DNA of 64,000 nucleotides from IMG/VR virus record IMGVR_UViG_3300022689_000474, positions 88,053 through 152,052 of that record; one strand, written 5' to 3'. Position numbers and translations under genes: made by a program. The first letter of the stretch is position 1, and each line of letters begins with the position of its first letter. A model generated the notes under the pieces. It did no database searches, was not told the DNA's origin, and was given only the letters and a program-made list of their open reading frames with translations. The DNA is from a virus. Shown in pieces: positions 35,901-40,855 of this stretch.

Positions 35901-37407
35901 TTTCTGGGATGTGGCTACATCTATTTTTGATATTATTGAAGCTATAGATATATTTTCATCTTTCTCACGATTAAGTAGTGCTAGTAGAAGTAATATGACT
36001 AGAGCTCAAAAGAAATTAATTGCATCTGAAGTAGGTACTACAATTAATAACTTTACTCAAGGTATGGCATTTATGGTTGCTATGAATACTATAAATATGG
36101 GTATTCAAGCTAGTGCTTCTGCTATAGGTTGGAAAGCTCTAGCTCCCATTTTATTAATAGCAGGTGTTATAGCAGTAGTAGGTGGAGTCACTTATATGAA
36201 AGATCAGGAGAATAGGGAGAGTTGGAGTGGATTCTGGAAAGGGGTAAGTGAATTCTGGGGAGATACTATCTTCAATTATACAGAGAAGGCTGAGAAATGG
36301 GGAGGAGGTGGTAGAAAGACAGATGCAATACTTATGGGAACAGGTGGTGCTTTAGGAGGTTTAGCTTTATCTGCATCTGCATTAAGTATGGCTCCAGGTA
36401 CATTAATGGGTGTATTTGGAGGAGTATCATTATTAGCTGCTGGTCAATTTTTATTAGCAGGTTTAGCTATAGGTGCTGGTTTAGGAGTAGCAGCAGCATT
36501 AATAGCTCCAGAAGCTACATCAAATCTATTTGATAATTTAGTAAATAGTTTATCAGATATAACTATAGGAGGATTTCCTATATTTGGAATGTTTTTAACG
36601 AAACCAGGTAGTGGTTTATATATGAAAGGATACTCAGAACCTTCTTTAGGTGTAAGTAGAACCACTCCATTTATGGTAGGAGGTGTAGAACAAGTTATAG
36701 CGGCAGATTATAGAAGATATCTACTAGCTGCCAAAGATATAACGGGTGGAGATGCAGCAGGTCTATTCTTAAGTACTACTATATATGGATCATTACCAAC
36801 AAGAGGTAATGATGTAGTATCAAGATACGGAAAAACAATGAGTATAAGACCTGGAGGTGTAGTAGATCCAGTAATAAGGAGAGAAATACAATTAAGAGGT
36901 CAACACTTTAATCAAAGTGTTATAGGAAGACAAATGTGGGTGGCAATGTTAAGTAATGCTACTAATTATAGAGCTATCAAACAGGCTGATTATAGAGATT
37001 CTATAAGGTCAGCTACTTTAAGTATGGAGGCAATGAAAGAAGATAATTCTCCAGAAGTAGAAAGTAAGAACTTAAAATATAAAAACAAATTAAGAAAGAG
37101 GAATCCAGAAATTAGAGGTGAAATTATAGGTCAATATGTAGATGATGTAGGTAAAGCTATAGATAGAGCGGAGAAACAAAAAGAAGAACCACTATTATTA
37201 AGTTTTGATAAAGAGTCATTAAATAATACGAATGTATTATCAAAGGACTATATAGTAAATGGATTGGATAGAAAGAGTACAAATAGTAATATTCCAGTAG
37301 TCAGTTCTACAACTCAAGGACATATAGTAAGTAAAGTACCTAATCCAGAAGGGAGTTTAAACGATACAATATTAGTAAGTCCTTATAGTGAATATGATAA
37401 TGTCTGA
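20953..37407 (+). CDS. Giant 5484-aa polyvalent-type protein: two zincins, SGNH hydrolase, PLD domain
   Basis: Domains in order: a Ser/Asn-rich N-terminus with short repeats (residues about 115-260); zincin metalloprotease 1 with HELAH at 418-422 and candidate third ligand E499; a membrane-like segment near 555; zincin 2 with HELVH at 695-699 and E753; Pro-rich 42-residue repeats (about 805-970); a hydrophobic segment near 1025; an SGNH/GDSL hydrolase with S1240 (GDSLTQ), N1293 (GIND), D1381 and H1384 (DGIH); a Pro/Ser/Thr linker (about 1563-1710); a charged region with four LSL.E.L motifs; and a phospholipase-D-type domain with HAK at 2078-2080 and HEK at 2266-2268. The last 3100 residues are mostly helical with several Gly-rich hydrophobic segments (about 3212, 3450, 4450, 5045, 5125-5186). 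This fits a protein packaged in the virion and injected with DNA. A tape-measure or ejection role is possible. No RNA polymerase motif was found. Confidence 0.75.
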   Translation: MYFSNISNKNQLFSRSTLFNSSMTSELNKKFSFDIYNNKSNYIPSDYINNLSTDIDPINSLINESSLQSRLSGNTNQYSIPPSRKLLNTSFSLPLENRAPYLGGISSSLYNSLTQSNLGNIDTSNITLTPSNYSYVKSNVDSIDTSNIGFNNSSKYSFIKSDTSSIDTSGISFNTPSKPHSSSINEAIRSNISGSSIVIPSSTYLDPVSRNQAYRDTLKPQSGYIDSTTKGFNQHFRDLMKPKYVALREESIREYVDTIKPQSGYMEDVSKDIHLRYKDNSKRGISSINNKDFLEYLPSEDINFRSANNLEGVKEYNQLNFKSKTKTSVSSLAKKVELTQAGLDNYQRVIQLVFDFENRSTEGVRLPQLASMREKRYEMLGAGALYDPRKNVVAVDDSIIGQLNRGKLTKESFGTLAHELAHSYQNHFGNTWKKQRAFENRVYSADIDEVKPGNLIQDKYTKRVVKRSLESIALTKQNMPEGLTKERRESAIRRSTANELDAYSLEDRITRSVDVDRIFDPDYKLTKVGYRTEDTIRKVRATREFNKKLLTGTIGTTAVVGLGAIAYSLFRNREESKSEESNNDKLVLGSIVGSSFLLGSIRQTTFGPYKTSEHLGESSIAQRNLKKATKKVFDYLGVDFDLSQTPTIAAFGPDIPKGLGGAYVAKYNELVLNQEIYGELVSGKISRNSFSLLAHELVHAYQANVGGNIQKKLLSDEEVNLLPKKILDMAKKSAAVQPYESKEYWESFRKEVEAYDVQFQILAKKKKYISPKYRQTRINPVSTSIDQPTSPKPPFQPSLPPTKPKPQLLLPPAKSISPRSVNQSILPPGLTVPSPISPYPSPPGKSKPQLLLPPAKPISPRSISQSILPPGLTIPSPISPSPSPSPKSKPQLLLPPAKVISPRPVSQSLLPPGLTVPSPISPPPSPSSSRLGSQLLLPPAKAISPRPVSQSIIPPGLTISSPISPEISSSPSPPFSPRLNNQPLLPPGKSLEEVNMIKGIGLKNIIQGQNLRSLRNTSLGAIGIGIGLAIGINQFIYSSNREISSREFKEIDDSLDRRMRSVRINREQERMEIEAEERVNKMIENSITEEDKRFIEEHSNQLKERLQSLNSARVSQDNTVNSTSSSSNELPSILPERTIFGSISPPLVLSNEIDLLNEPLDSRTQTKVASGSQQYVQRQEALARGELYTDEGASISIGKWTREPMTNRSNEEWKSLLKKESDFVRSLNRDDQINVLLGDSLTQWFRPYQLPQKEDTTWLNQGISGQNIQQIDQRIDILKSMKGDKVFIMAGINDLRQGRSDKEILERYSSMLDNVKKSDVADEVVVQSILPTRLDNLPTNRIKSLNSQIKAMAEKRGMTYIDLLPHFLNEEGRLKKEYTTDGIHLSRKGYDTWSKLMSQHLNGKGEEQDINILGNQEKLERNTNQAGESIIPPSSSVARQAAKNNKDKEQTLSSSAGGGGSKPPGTPRTSTPPPPEEPDPRKKAGLYTNMDDQEKKSWVDRLKSAVGFMRDEKVEDVIKVVGVTAGITAGMLGTIKGVEVLFSNVNRIFSSLRSSIALSTSSSSSPGQSVTSPQPTSSTRTPGQPAVPSQSSSPTTPVSQSTPSTRTPGQPTVPSQPTSPTTPRAPGQPAVPSQSSSPTTTASQSTPSTRTPGQLVIPSQPSSPTRAPGQPVSPPQPRGPAPSSSVGSNLPNRSISSGPPSSPLSSTPSVRTRGKGGMGFMLGAGLVSLGVMGVIGGIAGYMVFSPSEDRTSGERRDDFYSSPEVEQSRKEREIRERQLIEQEKRITGRPDRSIDRDTSLLLRNSRENRDGSSVRRQLSYREYMALQTGRSEEHSLQPEISRPSSLSLDEHLAIQNQGQIRRRVSRDIDQSRGIRASDLSFEEFLEIQSERPEIERRRERINRGDSRSRTLSLGEYLSMGEERRVSIGSDDNRSRARYLAIMESSESSIDDRYRRANRLIINRPDRELTTPLLPQGSHEPRPEKHIDMSYDEEYLGIWEFGSKTRGLLSQIQKGTLYGGFYQRPSSPYGNIYIDLASREVPTIMPPTSGTGYLYENRKRYMEKLRESGVPVVQVGDFHAKAFIGTNIKDEEIAIVLTGNLTRSALESGVPDEAIMTNESIKDRFLRTFFNQRPKFYQSNIGLVVKDSEKIGQLKEILFNIQTKGVSYSTEDFIVGGAMGNSRERIVDFILQKSKTGDDISITSPYIDDPEIVRALVQAKQQSGVTIRLITSKEGSGIRAYSQAISTLQASGIEVYAPKGTQSYLPHEKMILIGNDYIVGSHNFTSKASDRQIEISLMGNDPRIASLMQADFIRQIEEGYVSLKEGSGARRSMMLGTSPLLSGLYAGSDKAGTLLLDPNMGASYFYGRALYNNQQRQARAHHRVIDQETSGVATAMYKAAYLAKLNEGELIPQHSDLDRIPGIVQQYDRELYTPGIGAILNEKVFMRLGLGRLYKDELGFLPSAMGALGSVLDKTYLYLNPNANFPGITHYFKEMDIKDSSYRDRPAPVGLFEAGLSELAFLGQASAQGILFYMIVGEPISMFLSETIKNDVERVISNSLSTDLNQFYSTSSRLHRRANLSMASAFKSPLSARMEVLSTMDNLRKIDAEYFGAENPGLSIYHFSSMYLRGRSGILLNEVMKPFLMEIVNPYDPMDVQSNRGFSNVIDRFIEEVSRPVGLAAISPSDPHLDSIKITRTDVQRGLYKQGFSRNQVQSMKIDEIIGYKYAREQFVNKARDFLDTSTFRSSLISNRVNSFKTFIDRFGNYQDFNTKQLANLFSQLEIIENSVDPTDVDVIEDIHMIRRRLMQIGAQIEDPAKRLSRNRKADISLTKEGRLIGDIDFEITNEGIDRSSSIARRLQDILDEIPLNPLNWRMFNKYRAIRGITGQDLESEGYLRITTTGQQDTGRVIPRVRTVGELFSFTDLTQVMREILFGRGGFSQHLARAEVFSDRERLIRLNRVSQVSNFEDLTFKDASSIWFDRKIGYAGKMAVDKIHTVWNATIGFAYESSKRVIDKYRYLQGSLLAPFGIGREKGLLRGSKALKDMEYYLMNMEDETTGLKAISWGDDLDEIKEAIKSLEQEAIEEFRSLSNTERLTKYGSLNESEYIDRYVSENIQRATSSIDPTARRLNWLDENVVKSLAEAEEVRSRFMNNPERPFDFVEIQERLRAETLGLFRMGTVKDEALKNRMVRMSPGIGRDVTGKMTKGTLTTTALSISVLSSLILSDLFQSTSGVSLFTQLGFSLFSGGGPIGRLMGNEQGELGINTHFEGDRLFPDIPGLGRVGTTLLTTAGTLYAAHVIGTSALRAEAINYSFTTDFMFQQLKSETGTDIVLSAARGSNEADISLRQKVLSGEIKKGRELSDFIDNNPTRTISMRMKYKDTFEASLSLMKKGDMLNIRSMRFRGNTWLNTMIAYAGLSIGGKALVSSTSSLLNHMRESQGSLDPLAFGVAGALIGSKMTRSFGGGLAGLLIGGLGSYVMNKMGVKVFNLGDPGSVVDNQGATLLGELSDFRNSVMANFDKSSRIELMAALVSQGIESPYGLFKQEASGTDVKVVAKQVTSPIIQFFMAKRTKGQYTDYSGKVVDPGITTYSLGIQGPPITGMSVGIQLPFKILKDRPENNSSGYMNRGSRNFNLVYNDETDILDYLYGVGMIATSAQMLSYSLRTIGAIGSPLTPSAGSTLGQYRETADNLFTESGKRIGKFGTAVEDVGMILPNTIHRVAQYIFSSDYDVYNQIELRMKRRYEMSKGIEGGDLTSVRSFNRSRMLIRYTSKAAFGAFVLNFGAGLVQDDDKFQENSLVLNMSGVGLGVAAGVGQDYLAGVSRAMRVSNAGRALRMTRLRKNLLPYALSGLVGFHLTDDRFGVFTGMSNEYVKQQKHDEYYSYHREAVIGTYAVAMGTLGATFGRMGMDSGQVLEEYSRALNSLNELEDIQQANTAGGGVLRRVRRAYQAHRVEELEKEAQQIVDYFRHRSKQIEETFDLVSSAYPNVAPETLREFHINKARQIIEDTGSMSARDIMNRQDEATALIQHVNRSRGAYIDARLSSRRFSGRLMKGMIGVPIATHIIGSLLHSINPEVFNANKFYDWLESRGTNFDANAPFMKTRNVIADAIRAITFTDRSIDSGISLDQTFRSAAASGGFYQPVSHEKLLIRQTGYARSMTKLFRDLSEIAILDDVNPFISGPLGAGASIRRGDRGTVLTPYIQIQTSGSDISTASYSMSSRFFFRNVLQGNNDLVFEIQNAMRMKNEFMKKGLDPSVVMRRTALNILMATSSLQPRKKPRRASRLSDSQLSSLASDTLLMASLKERMAIQKHSNYQPVESIVTQMLIEQMMPTHKYLDNMLMNVLSPENAKKLGIGVGKNLAAYMMGDPYYLLSRKINMMGIKFFGDQPGGVRGRDISSQARDFPDLFGEYSSKHLETYTMENSKRSPFLESLSDNSSRIFGALPAPVSLMLGLTLGLSITSRLIDFANVIKGGHEISEGQKMLREISSERWFTNAPESDKLRNVWVSMNYPQIGSSEPLVAGAKTLPILSKGSFHFLLNPASHDSYKVSQSLRTGLSEVQKQLDEARLNFRGQSVNIFEYLQINKIKELEAILGGVPNQSHIQAMTVYDNSGNRVYGIDTNKAWMDNLNDARDLLMTSSKGMEPETARRMKAVISAMETEIKSRHITNLSDTILDQVTEHFTKEIDHYIDQYVDSLMNNKVQISRNDYRSMLEKANISDIENRLDKYFPSAPGGGPIKSTVDVPVAAFFIPNASPEEILGVKTEQDLYKLIEARGEATGQLDAISTTDSSGVRVADMRTKLKSAAANSIREEVARELKLFSNDPKKLSRLSSGLTGSIKHIASSVTNKIFLNALGGRTGEVEKSFFSVLRHHWGGLGVTPSADTKRSLINNLRSFMSRMTKGSAPYIAEDEIEVAKFHSSVSVERAKRKALSSVELPEEMAELEARKAAGDPTALDIARKTEEINLRKAPLLTKASRGLQSFWDVATSIFDIIEAIDIFSSFSRLSSASRSNMTRAQKKLIASEVGTTINNFTQGMAFMVAMNTINMGIQASASAIGWKALAPILLIAGVIAVVGGVTYMKDQENRESWSGFWKGVSEFWGDTIFNYTEKAEKWGGGGRKTDAILMGTGGALGGLALSASALSMAPGTLMGVFGGVSLLAAGQFLLAGLAIGAGLGVAAALIAPEATSNLFDNLVNSLSDITIGGFPIFGMFLTKPGSGLYMKGYSEPSLGVSRTTPFMVGGVEQVIAADYRRYLLAAKDITGGDAAGLFLSTTIYGSLPTRGNDVVSRYGKTMSIRPGGVVDPVIRREIQLRGQHFNQSVIGRQMWVAMLSNATNYRAIKQADYRDSIRSATLSMEAMKEDNSPEVESKNLKYKNKLRKRNPEIRGEIIGQYVDDVGKAIDRAEKQKEEPLLLSFDKESLNNTNVLSKDYIVNGLDRKSTNSNIPVVSSTTQGHIVSKVPNPEGSLNDTILVSPYSEYDNV
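23365..23868 (+). repeat. Four tandem 126-bp repeats coding a Pro-rich linker
   Basis: Units begin at about 23365, 23491, 23617 and 23743, each 126 bases (42 residues), with a partial fifth from about 23881. Each encodes a QLLLPPAK..SPR..(S/N)QS(I/L)(L/I)PPGLT(V/I) block followed by a Pro/Ser spacer. The copies differ at scattered silent and coding sites. The repeat separates the second zincin from the SGNH half of the giant protein and is probably an extended flexible spacer or a ligand for a Pro-binding partner. Confidence 0.85.
25640..26000 (+). repeat. Pro/Ser/Thr-rich irregular repeats in the giant gene
   Basis: Irregular repeats of the RTPGQP(A/T)VPSQ and SSPTTP type occur about six times. 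They form a low-complexity linker between the SGNH half and the PLD half of the giant protein. The repeat also creates a Gly/Trp/Arg-type shadow frame on the other strand, which is not a gene. Confidence 0.75.
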
Positions 37408-37942
37408 TATTAAATATTTTGGTGGAATAGATATAGGAAAAGAAGGTGCTATATCAATAGTATCTTATTCTGATAAAAAGATAATACCAGCATTCTTTAT
37501 AGAAATGCCTGAAAGTAATAAAGAATTATTAAAGAAATTAAGATATATAAAAAGTAAATTCCCGTTAGATGAGATATGTATAGAAAAACAAGTATATATG
37601 TCAAGAGGAAATTATTCCAGACAAAGTGGAAAGGGTGCCTTTACATTAGGTCATAGTCAGGGATTAATAGAAGGAATATTAATGACTTTAGATATTAATT
37701 ATTCAGTAATAGCCCCCAGAACATGGCAATCTATTATAAAAGATATAAAAGTAAGTAATAATGTAAATGAATTATGTAAATCTTCCAAGAAGATATCTTC
37801 TAAGATATCAAAACAAAAGAGTTTATCTTTATGTGAAGAGATATTCCCTAAAGTTCCTTTAGTAACTAAAAGGGGTAGGATATTAGATGGTATAGCGGAT
37901 AGTCTTTGTATTAGTTATTGGAAATATAAAACAATGTTATAA
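37388..37942 (+). CDS. RuvC-like Holliday junction resolvase
   Basis: This RNase H-fold endonuclease would cut four-way DNA junctions before packaging. It has the RuvC pattern of acidic residues: D15 in FGGIDIGKEGA, Glu in ICIEKQ near residue 61, and the C-terminal pair in RILDGIADSLCIS. The HSQGLIEGIL helix and P-R-T-W-Q block are also typical. Length is 184 residues, close to RuvC. The given start overlaps the giant gene by 20 bases; Met codons at 37394 and 37400 are equally possible, and the last would begin MSDIKYFGG. It is followed after 36 bases by a Cas4-like nuclease gene, giving a recombination and end-processing pair. Confidence 0.85.
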   Translation: MNMIMSDIKYFGGIDIGKEGAISIVSYSDKKIIPAFFIEMPESNKELLKKLRYIKSKFPLDEICIEKQVYMSRGNYSRQSGKGAFTLGHSQGLIEGILMTLDINYSVIAPRTWQSIIKDIKVSNNVNELCKSSKKISSKISKQKSLSLCEEIFPKVPLVTKRGRILDGIADSLCISYWKYKTML

Positions 37943-37978
37943 TATAGTATAAACAGTTTTTTATATAAATATCAATCA

Positions 37979-39097
37979 ATGAAGAATTATAAAGAATATA
38001 AAGTAGAGGAATTTCAATCTGAAGAAGTAGAAAACTATCAATACTATAGTGTAAGTAGATTAAAGACTTATAAGACGTGTCCAAATTATTATAATAATAA
38101 ATATATTAATAAATATCCTGACTATCCTTTCACTGCCAGTACTTTATATGGATCAATAGCTCATAGTATATTAGAGACTTATTATTTCAATAAATATAAT
38201 AAGGTTGAAATATTAGAACCTATAGAAGATCTTTTATTAGATGCTTTAATGTCTACTTTAAAAGATATGGGAAAATTAGAAGATGAAATGGAAATAGTAA
38301 TAAGAAGATCTTTATCTTCAATAGCTTCCAAGATGGAAGTTTTATATTATAAAGCGTCTGAAGATTATATAGGTAAAGATTCTATACGTAAAAAAGATGG
38401 TACTGTTTCTTCTAATCCTAAACTTACTACAGCTTGGAAGAATCAATTAAATAAGTTGGGTGTAAATGAAGATATAGAAGCTATAAATGTATATTTTAGA
38501 TCTTTATCTGATCCTAGAGATACATTAAATTTATGGGATCAGATATCTATTGTAGAGATATATAATGATTTATATTCAATATTTAAATTATATAAAGACC
38601 CTTTTTTAAATTATGAGATAGAAGGTATAGAAGTACCACTAAGTAAATTAGAAGGGGATAAAATAATAAATCCGGTATTAATGCCTCCTAAATATGGAGG
38701 GAATAATAATATTTATTTAATGGGATATATAGATCTAATAGTAAATAAAGAGGATAAATTAATATTAATAGATCATAAAACTGGATCACAACCATTTTCT
38801 AGAGAAGATGTAGAATTTAATTCTCAATTGATAGTATATGCATGGTGCATAGAACGATTAACAGGTAAAGAAGTTTCTCATATAGGAATAAATAATATAG
38901 GTAATAATAATGTATTAGTACCTTTACCTTCAAAGGATATAAGGAAGAAGATATTATCTACACTATTTTCATCCCATTTGGGAATAGAAGCGAAATACTT
39001 CCCAAAATATATACCGGAACCATATAGTCCTTGTCTTAAGATGTACGGTAAAACTTGTCCTTATCTCTCAGTATGTTGGCCAGAGAGAAATATATAA
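37979..39097 (+). CDS. Cas4/RecB-type Fe-S exonuclease (PD-(D/E)XK)
   Basis: The 372-residue protein has the layout of Cas4 and AddB-type nucleases: a first Cys at 34 in SRLKTYKTCPNYY; a GSIAHSILE helix (His of the RecB-type motif); the core MGYIDLIV....LILIDHKTG with the acidic residues and Lys of PD-(D/E)XK; a QLIVYAW helix; and a C-terminal cysteine group C352, C360 and C366 that with C34 could hold a 4Fe-4S cluster. Expected activity is single-strand exonuclease or DNA-end processing. It lies between the RuvC-like gene and a transcription-factor-like gene, so a role in phage recombination or terminal DNA processing is likely. No CRISPR array is nearby. Confidence 0.85.
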   Translation: MKNYKEYKVEEFQSEEVENYQYYSVSRLKTYKTCPNYYNNKYINKYPDYPFTASTLYGSIAHSILETYYFNKYNKVEILEPIEDLLLDALMSTLKDMGKLEDEMEIVIRRSLSSIASKMEVLYYKASEDYIGKDSIRKKDGTVSSNPKLTTAWKNQLNKLGVNEDIEAINVYFRSLSDPRDTLNLWDQISIVEIYNDLYSIFKLYKDPFLNYEIEGIEVPLSKLEGDKIINPVLMPPKYGGNNNIYLMGYIDLIVNKEDKLILIDHKTGSQPFSREDVEFNSQLIVYAWCIERLTGKEVSHIGINNIGNNNVLVPLPSKDIRKKILSTLFSSHLGIEAKYFPKYIPEPYSPCLKMYGKTCPYLSVCWPERNI

Positions 39098-39124
39098 AAA
39101 GTAGTTTAAAGAATTAAATAAGAT

Positions 39125-39658
39125 ATGTATTCATTGAGTAAAGAAGAGAAATCTCATGTATTCAAGTATTTCCAAGAAAGTTATTCTTCTAAAGAAGATC
39201 TAGTTATATATAATTCTAAAGATAAATTCAAACTTTTATATAATCCCTCATTAGTATTTAAGATATATCCTGCTATAAGAAAAATAGTAAATTTAATAGA
39301 TAGAAAAGGTAGAGTAAGAAAAAGAGATTTTGATGATGTTATAGATATATTAAGAGAATTTATAAATTATTATGATGGAGTCAAAAATGTTAAAGAGATA
39401 TATACTTATGAACAGGTTAAAGATGCTCTTAGTAAGATAAGAATAACTGATCCAGCATTATATAAAGTTTTATGGTACTCATGGTTCACTGATAGATCTA
39501 TAGTTGATATAAGTTGTAGTTTATATATGGACTCTTCTACATTTAAAAGAAAATGTGATAAAGCTATTTGTTTAGTATTAGCTTATTTAAGAGATCCTGA
39601 AATAATGTCTAAAGAAGATATAAAACCAATCGATATAATAAATCCTAGTTATACTTGA
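39125..39658 (+). CDS. Sigma-region-4/ArpU-like HTH regulator
   Basis: This 177-residue protein has a C-terminal helix-turn-helix of the sigma-70 region-4 kind: DPALYKVLWYSWFTDRSIVDIS....MDSSTFKRKCDKAICLVLAYLRD. That layout is shared by ArpU, RinA and other late-gene activators of phages. The N-terminal 80 residues are basic and helical and not recognised. It is next to last in the rightward late cluster, where small regulators or terminase small subunits often lie. A sigma-like late activator is inferred; DNA binding is not proven. Confidence 0.6.
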   Translation: MYSLSKEEKSHVFKYFQESYSSKEDLVIYNSKDKFKLLYNPSLVFKIYPAIRKIVNLIDRKGRVRKRDFDDVIDILREFINYYDGVKNVKEIYTYEQVKDALSKIRITDPALYKVLWYSWFTDRSIVDISCSLYMDSSTFKRKCDKAICLVLAYLRDPEIMSKEDIKPIDIINPSYT

Positions 39659-39661
39659 TAA

Positions 39662-40390
39662 ATGAATACTGAAATTACATCATTTTCCTCATTACCATCC
39701 GCTTTTAAAAGTTTCAAGAAAAGATTTCAGTTGGCATTGAAGGAAAGTTTATTAGAAGATATAGCTCCTTGGGATACTTTATATTCTGAATTAGATACCT
39801 TAATCACTATATTAGATGATCCTGATATTTCTAAACCTTTAGATAGATTTACTTCTATATCTAACTCTAAATCAATTATAGATAGATTAGGTTTAGGTAA
39901 ACATGTTTTAGGACTTATAGAAAGTGGTATCTCTTATGAAGAGACAGCTGAAATCTTAAGAGAGAATAGTGGTAAAAGTATCAAAGTAGAAGATGTGGAG
40001 AATTGGTTAAATGAATTTGATAAGTCTTCTATCTCTTCTAAATCTAAAGTAGTTACTAATAGTATTTGGAATACTAAAGATATCTATGATGATCTTTATA
40101 TTCAAATGAGTGATCTTATTCAAATGATCAGACAGAAAGATGATGAATCTTTCTTAAGATCTAGAGTTACTAAAGAACAAGTTCTTATTGAATCTATCAG
40201 AGAACTTAGACAATTAGCTAAAGATGCTGAATCTATTATGAGTCGTATTGAAGAATCTAAGAAAGTAGAAACTTTTATCGGTTTTATTCTTAGAGATCTT
40301 AAAGGACGTATCTCTCCTGCTGAATTTATGGGTATTGTTAAGTCTTGGTCTGATTATAAATCTACTCTTAGTATGGGACCTTCTATCTAA
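39662..40390 (+). CDS. Helical protein with possible HTH, terminase-small-subunit candidate
   Basis: Not firmly recognised. The 242 residues are almost all helical. Residues about 77-115 (GKHVLGLIESGISYEETAEIL...VEDVENWL) look like a helix-turn-helix of the kind in phage DNA-binding proteins and terminase small subunits. The C-terminal 110 residues look like a coiled coil (ESIRELRQLAKDAESIMSRI), which small terminase subunits use to make rings. It starts 3 bases after the preceding gene and is the last rightward gene before the terminator at 40419. No small terminase gene lies next to the large subunit in this window, which makes the idea attractive but unproven. Confidence 0.5.
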   Translation: MNTEITSFSSLPSAFKSFKKRFQLALKESLLEDIAPWDTLYSELDTLITILDDPDISKPLDRFTSISNSKSIIDRLGLGKHVLGLIESGISYEETAEILRENSGKSIKVEDVENWLNEFDKSSISSKSKVVTNSIWNTKDIYDDLYIQMSDLIQMIRQKDDESFLRSRVTKEQVLIESIRELRQLAKDAESIMSRIEESKKVETFIGFILRDLKGRISPAEFMGIVKSWSDYKSTLSMGPSI

Positions 40391-40418
40391 CTTTATTAGA
40401 ACAATTATTTCATCTTTT

Positions 40419-40447
40419 CTCTACATAATATATGTAGAGCTTTTTTT
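40419..40447 (+). terminator. Intrinsic terminator of the rightward late cluster
   Basis: CTCTACAT (40419-40426) pairs perfectly with ATGTAGAG (40432-40439) around a five-base loop. One C and seven T residues follow (40441-40447). It lies 28 bases after the stop codon at 40390 and closes the rightward gene block. Confidence 0.88.
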
Positions 40448-40591
40448 ATTTATATAACTACTCTATCTTCTTCTCCGTATCTTTTCTACTTTATCTTATT
40501 TCATACCCCTTAAACACTTCAATACGTCTCTCTCCTTTAATCTTCTATTTAAACCTCTATTCTCTTTCCAAATAAACTTTCTGAACAATAA

Positions 40592-40744
40592 ATTCTTCTA
40601 TACTAAAAAATCTGGACCGGCCCTCAACTTTAGTTCTTCCTGATTCTTCTATACTAAAAATCTGGACCGGGTTCCAACTTTAGTTCTTCCTGATTCTTCC
40701 ATACCAAAAAATCTGGACCGGGGCCCCAACTTTAGTTCTTCCTG
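40592..40744. repeat. Three 50-52-bp direct repeats (iteron-like)
   Basis: Copies lie at 40592-40642, 40643-40692 and 40693-40744. Each reads ATTCTTC.ATAC.AAAAA, then TCTGGACCGG, then a variable 3-6-base G/C-rich core, then CAACTTTAGTTCTTCCTG. A decayed start of a fourth copy follows (ATTCCTTTCATCTAAAA). The conserved arms and variable core suggest protein-binding sites rather than coding repeats. Confidence 0.88.
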
Positions 40745-40767
40745 ATTCCTTTCATCTAAAAGTTAAT

Positions 40768-40805
40768 GTCGGAAAAGGGGCGCGTCCTCCTCCCCTTATA
40801 CGGAC
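40768..40805. other. GC-rich imperfect hairpin
   Basis: GTCGGAAAAGGGG (40768-40780) can pair with CCCCTTATACGGAC (40792-40805) with small bulges; AAGGGG/CCCCTT is the perfect core. The loop CGCGTCCTCCT is unusually GC-rich for this genome. It lies between the direct repeats and the 16-bp hairpin and may be part of the same control element. Confidence 0.5.
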
Positions 40806-40855
40806 ACTGATTTTCAAATCGATTCTCTAGGGTACTTGAGTGGCTTAAAACGACT

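Noticed and set aside
20953-37407. Virion RNA polymerase inside the giant protein
   Set aside because: I looked for a double-psi barrel signature (D.D.D type, DFDID or similar) and found none. Hits such as IGDIDFEI are isolated and lack the expected context.
20953-37407. Plain tape-measure protein
   Set aside because: The length could fit, but the protein is not a continuous coiled coil with periodic aromatic repeats. It has four hydrolase domains and disordered linkers, so polyvalent or ejection protein fits better. A partial tape-measure role cannot be excluded.
40448-40590. Remnant leftward gene in the pyrimidine-rich stretch
   Set aside because: The C/T-rich plus strand resembles leftward coding regions, but all three minus frames are broken by close stop codons.
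40592-40744. CRISPR array
   Set aside because: The three units are nearly identical over their whole length, with only 3-6 variable bases. There are no unique 30-40-base spacers and no cas adaptation genes; the Cas4-like protein is a lone nuclease.
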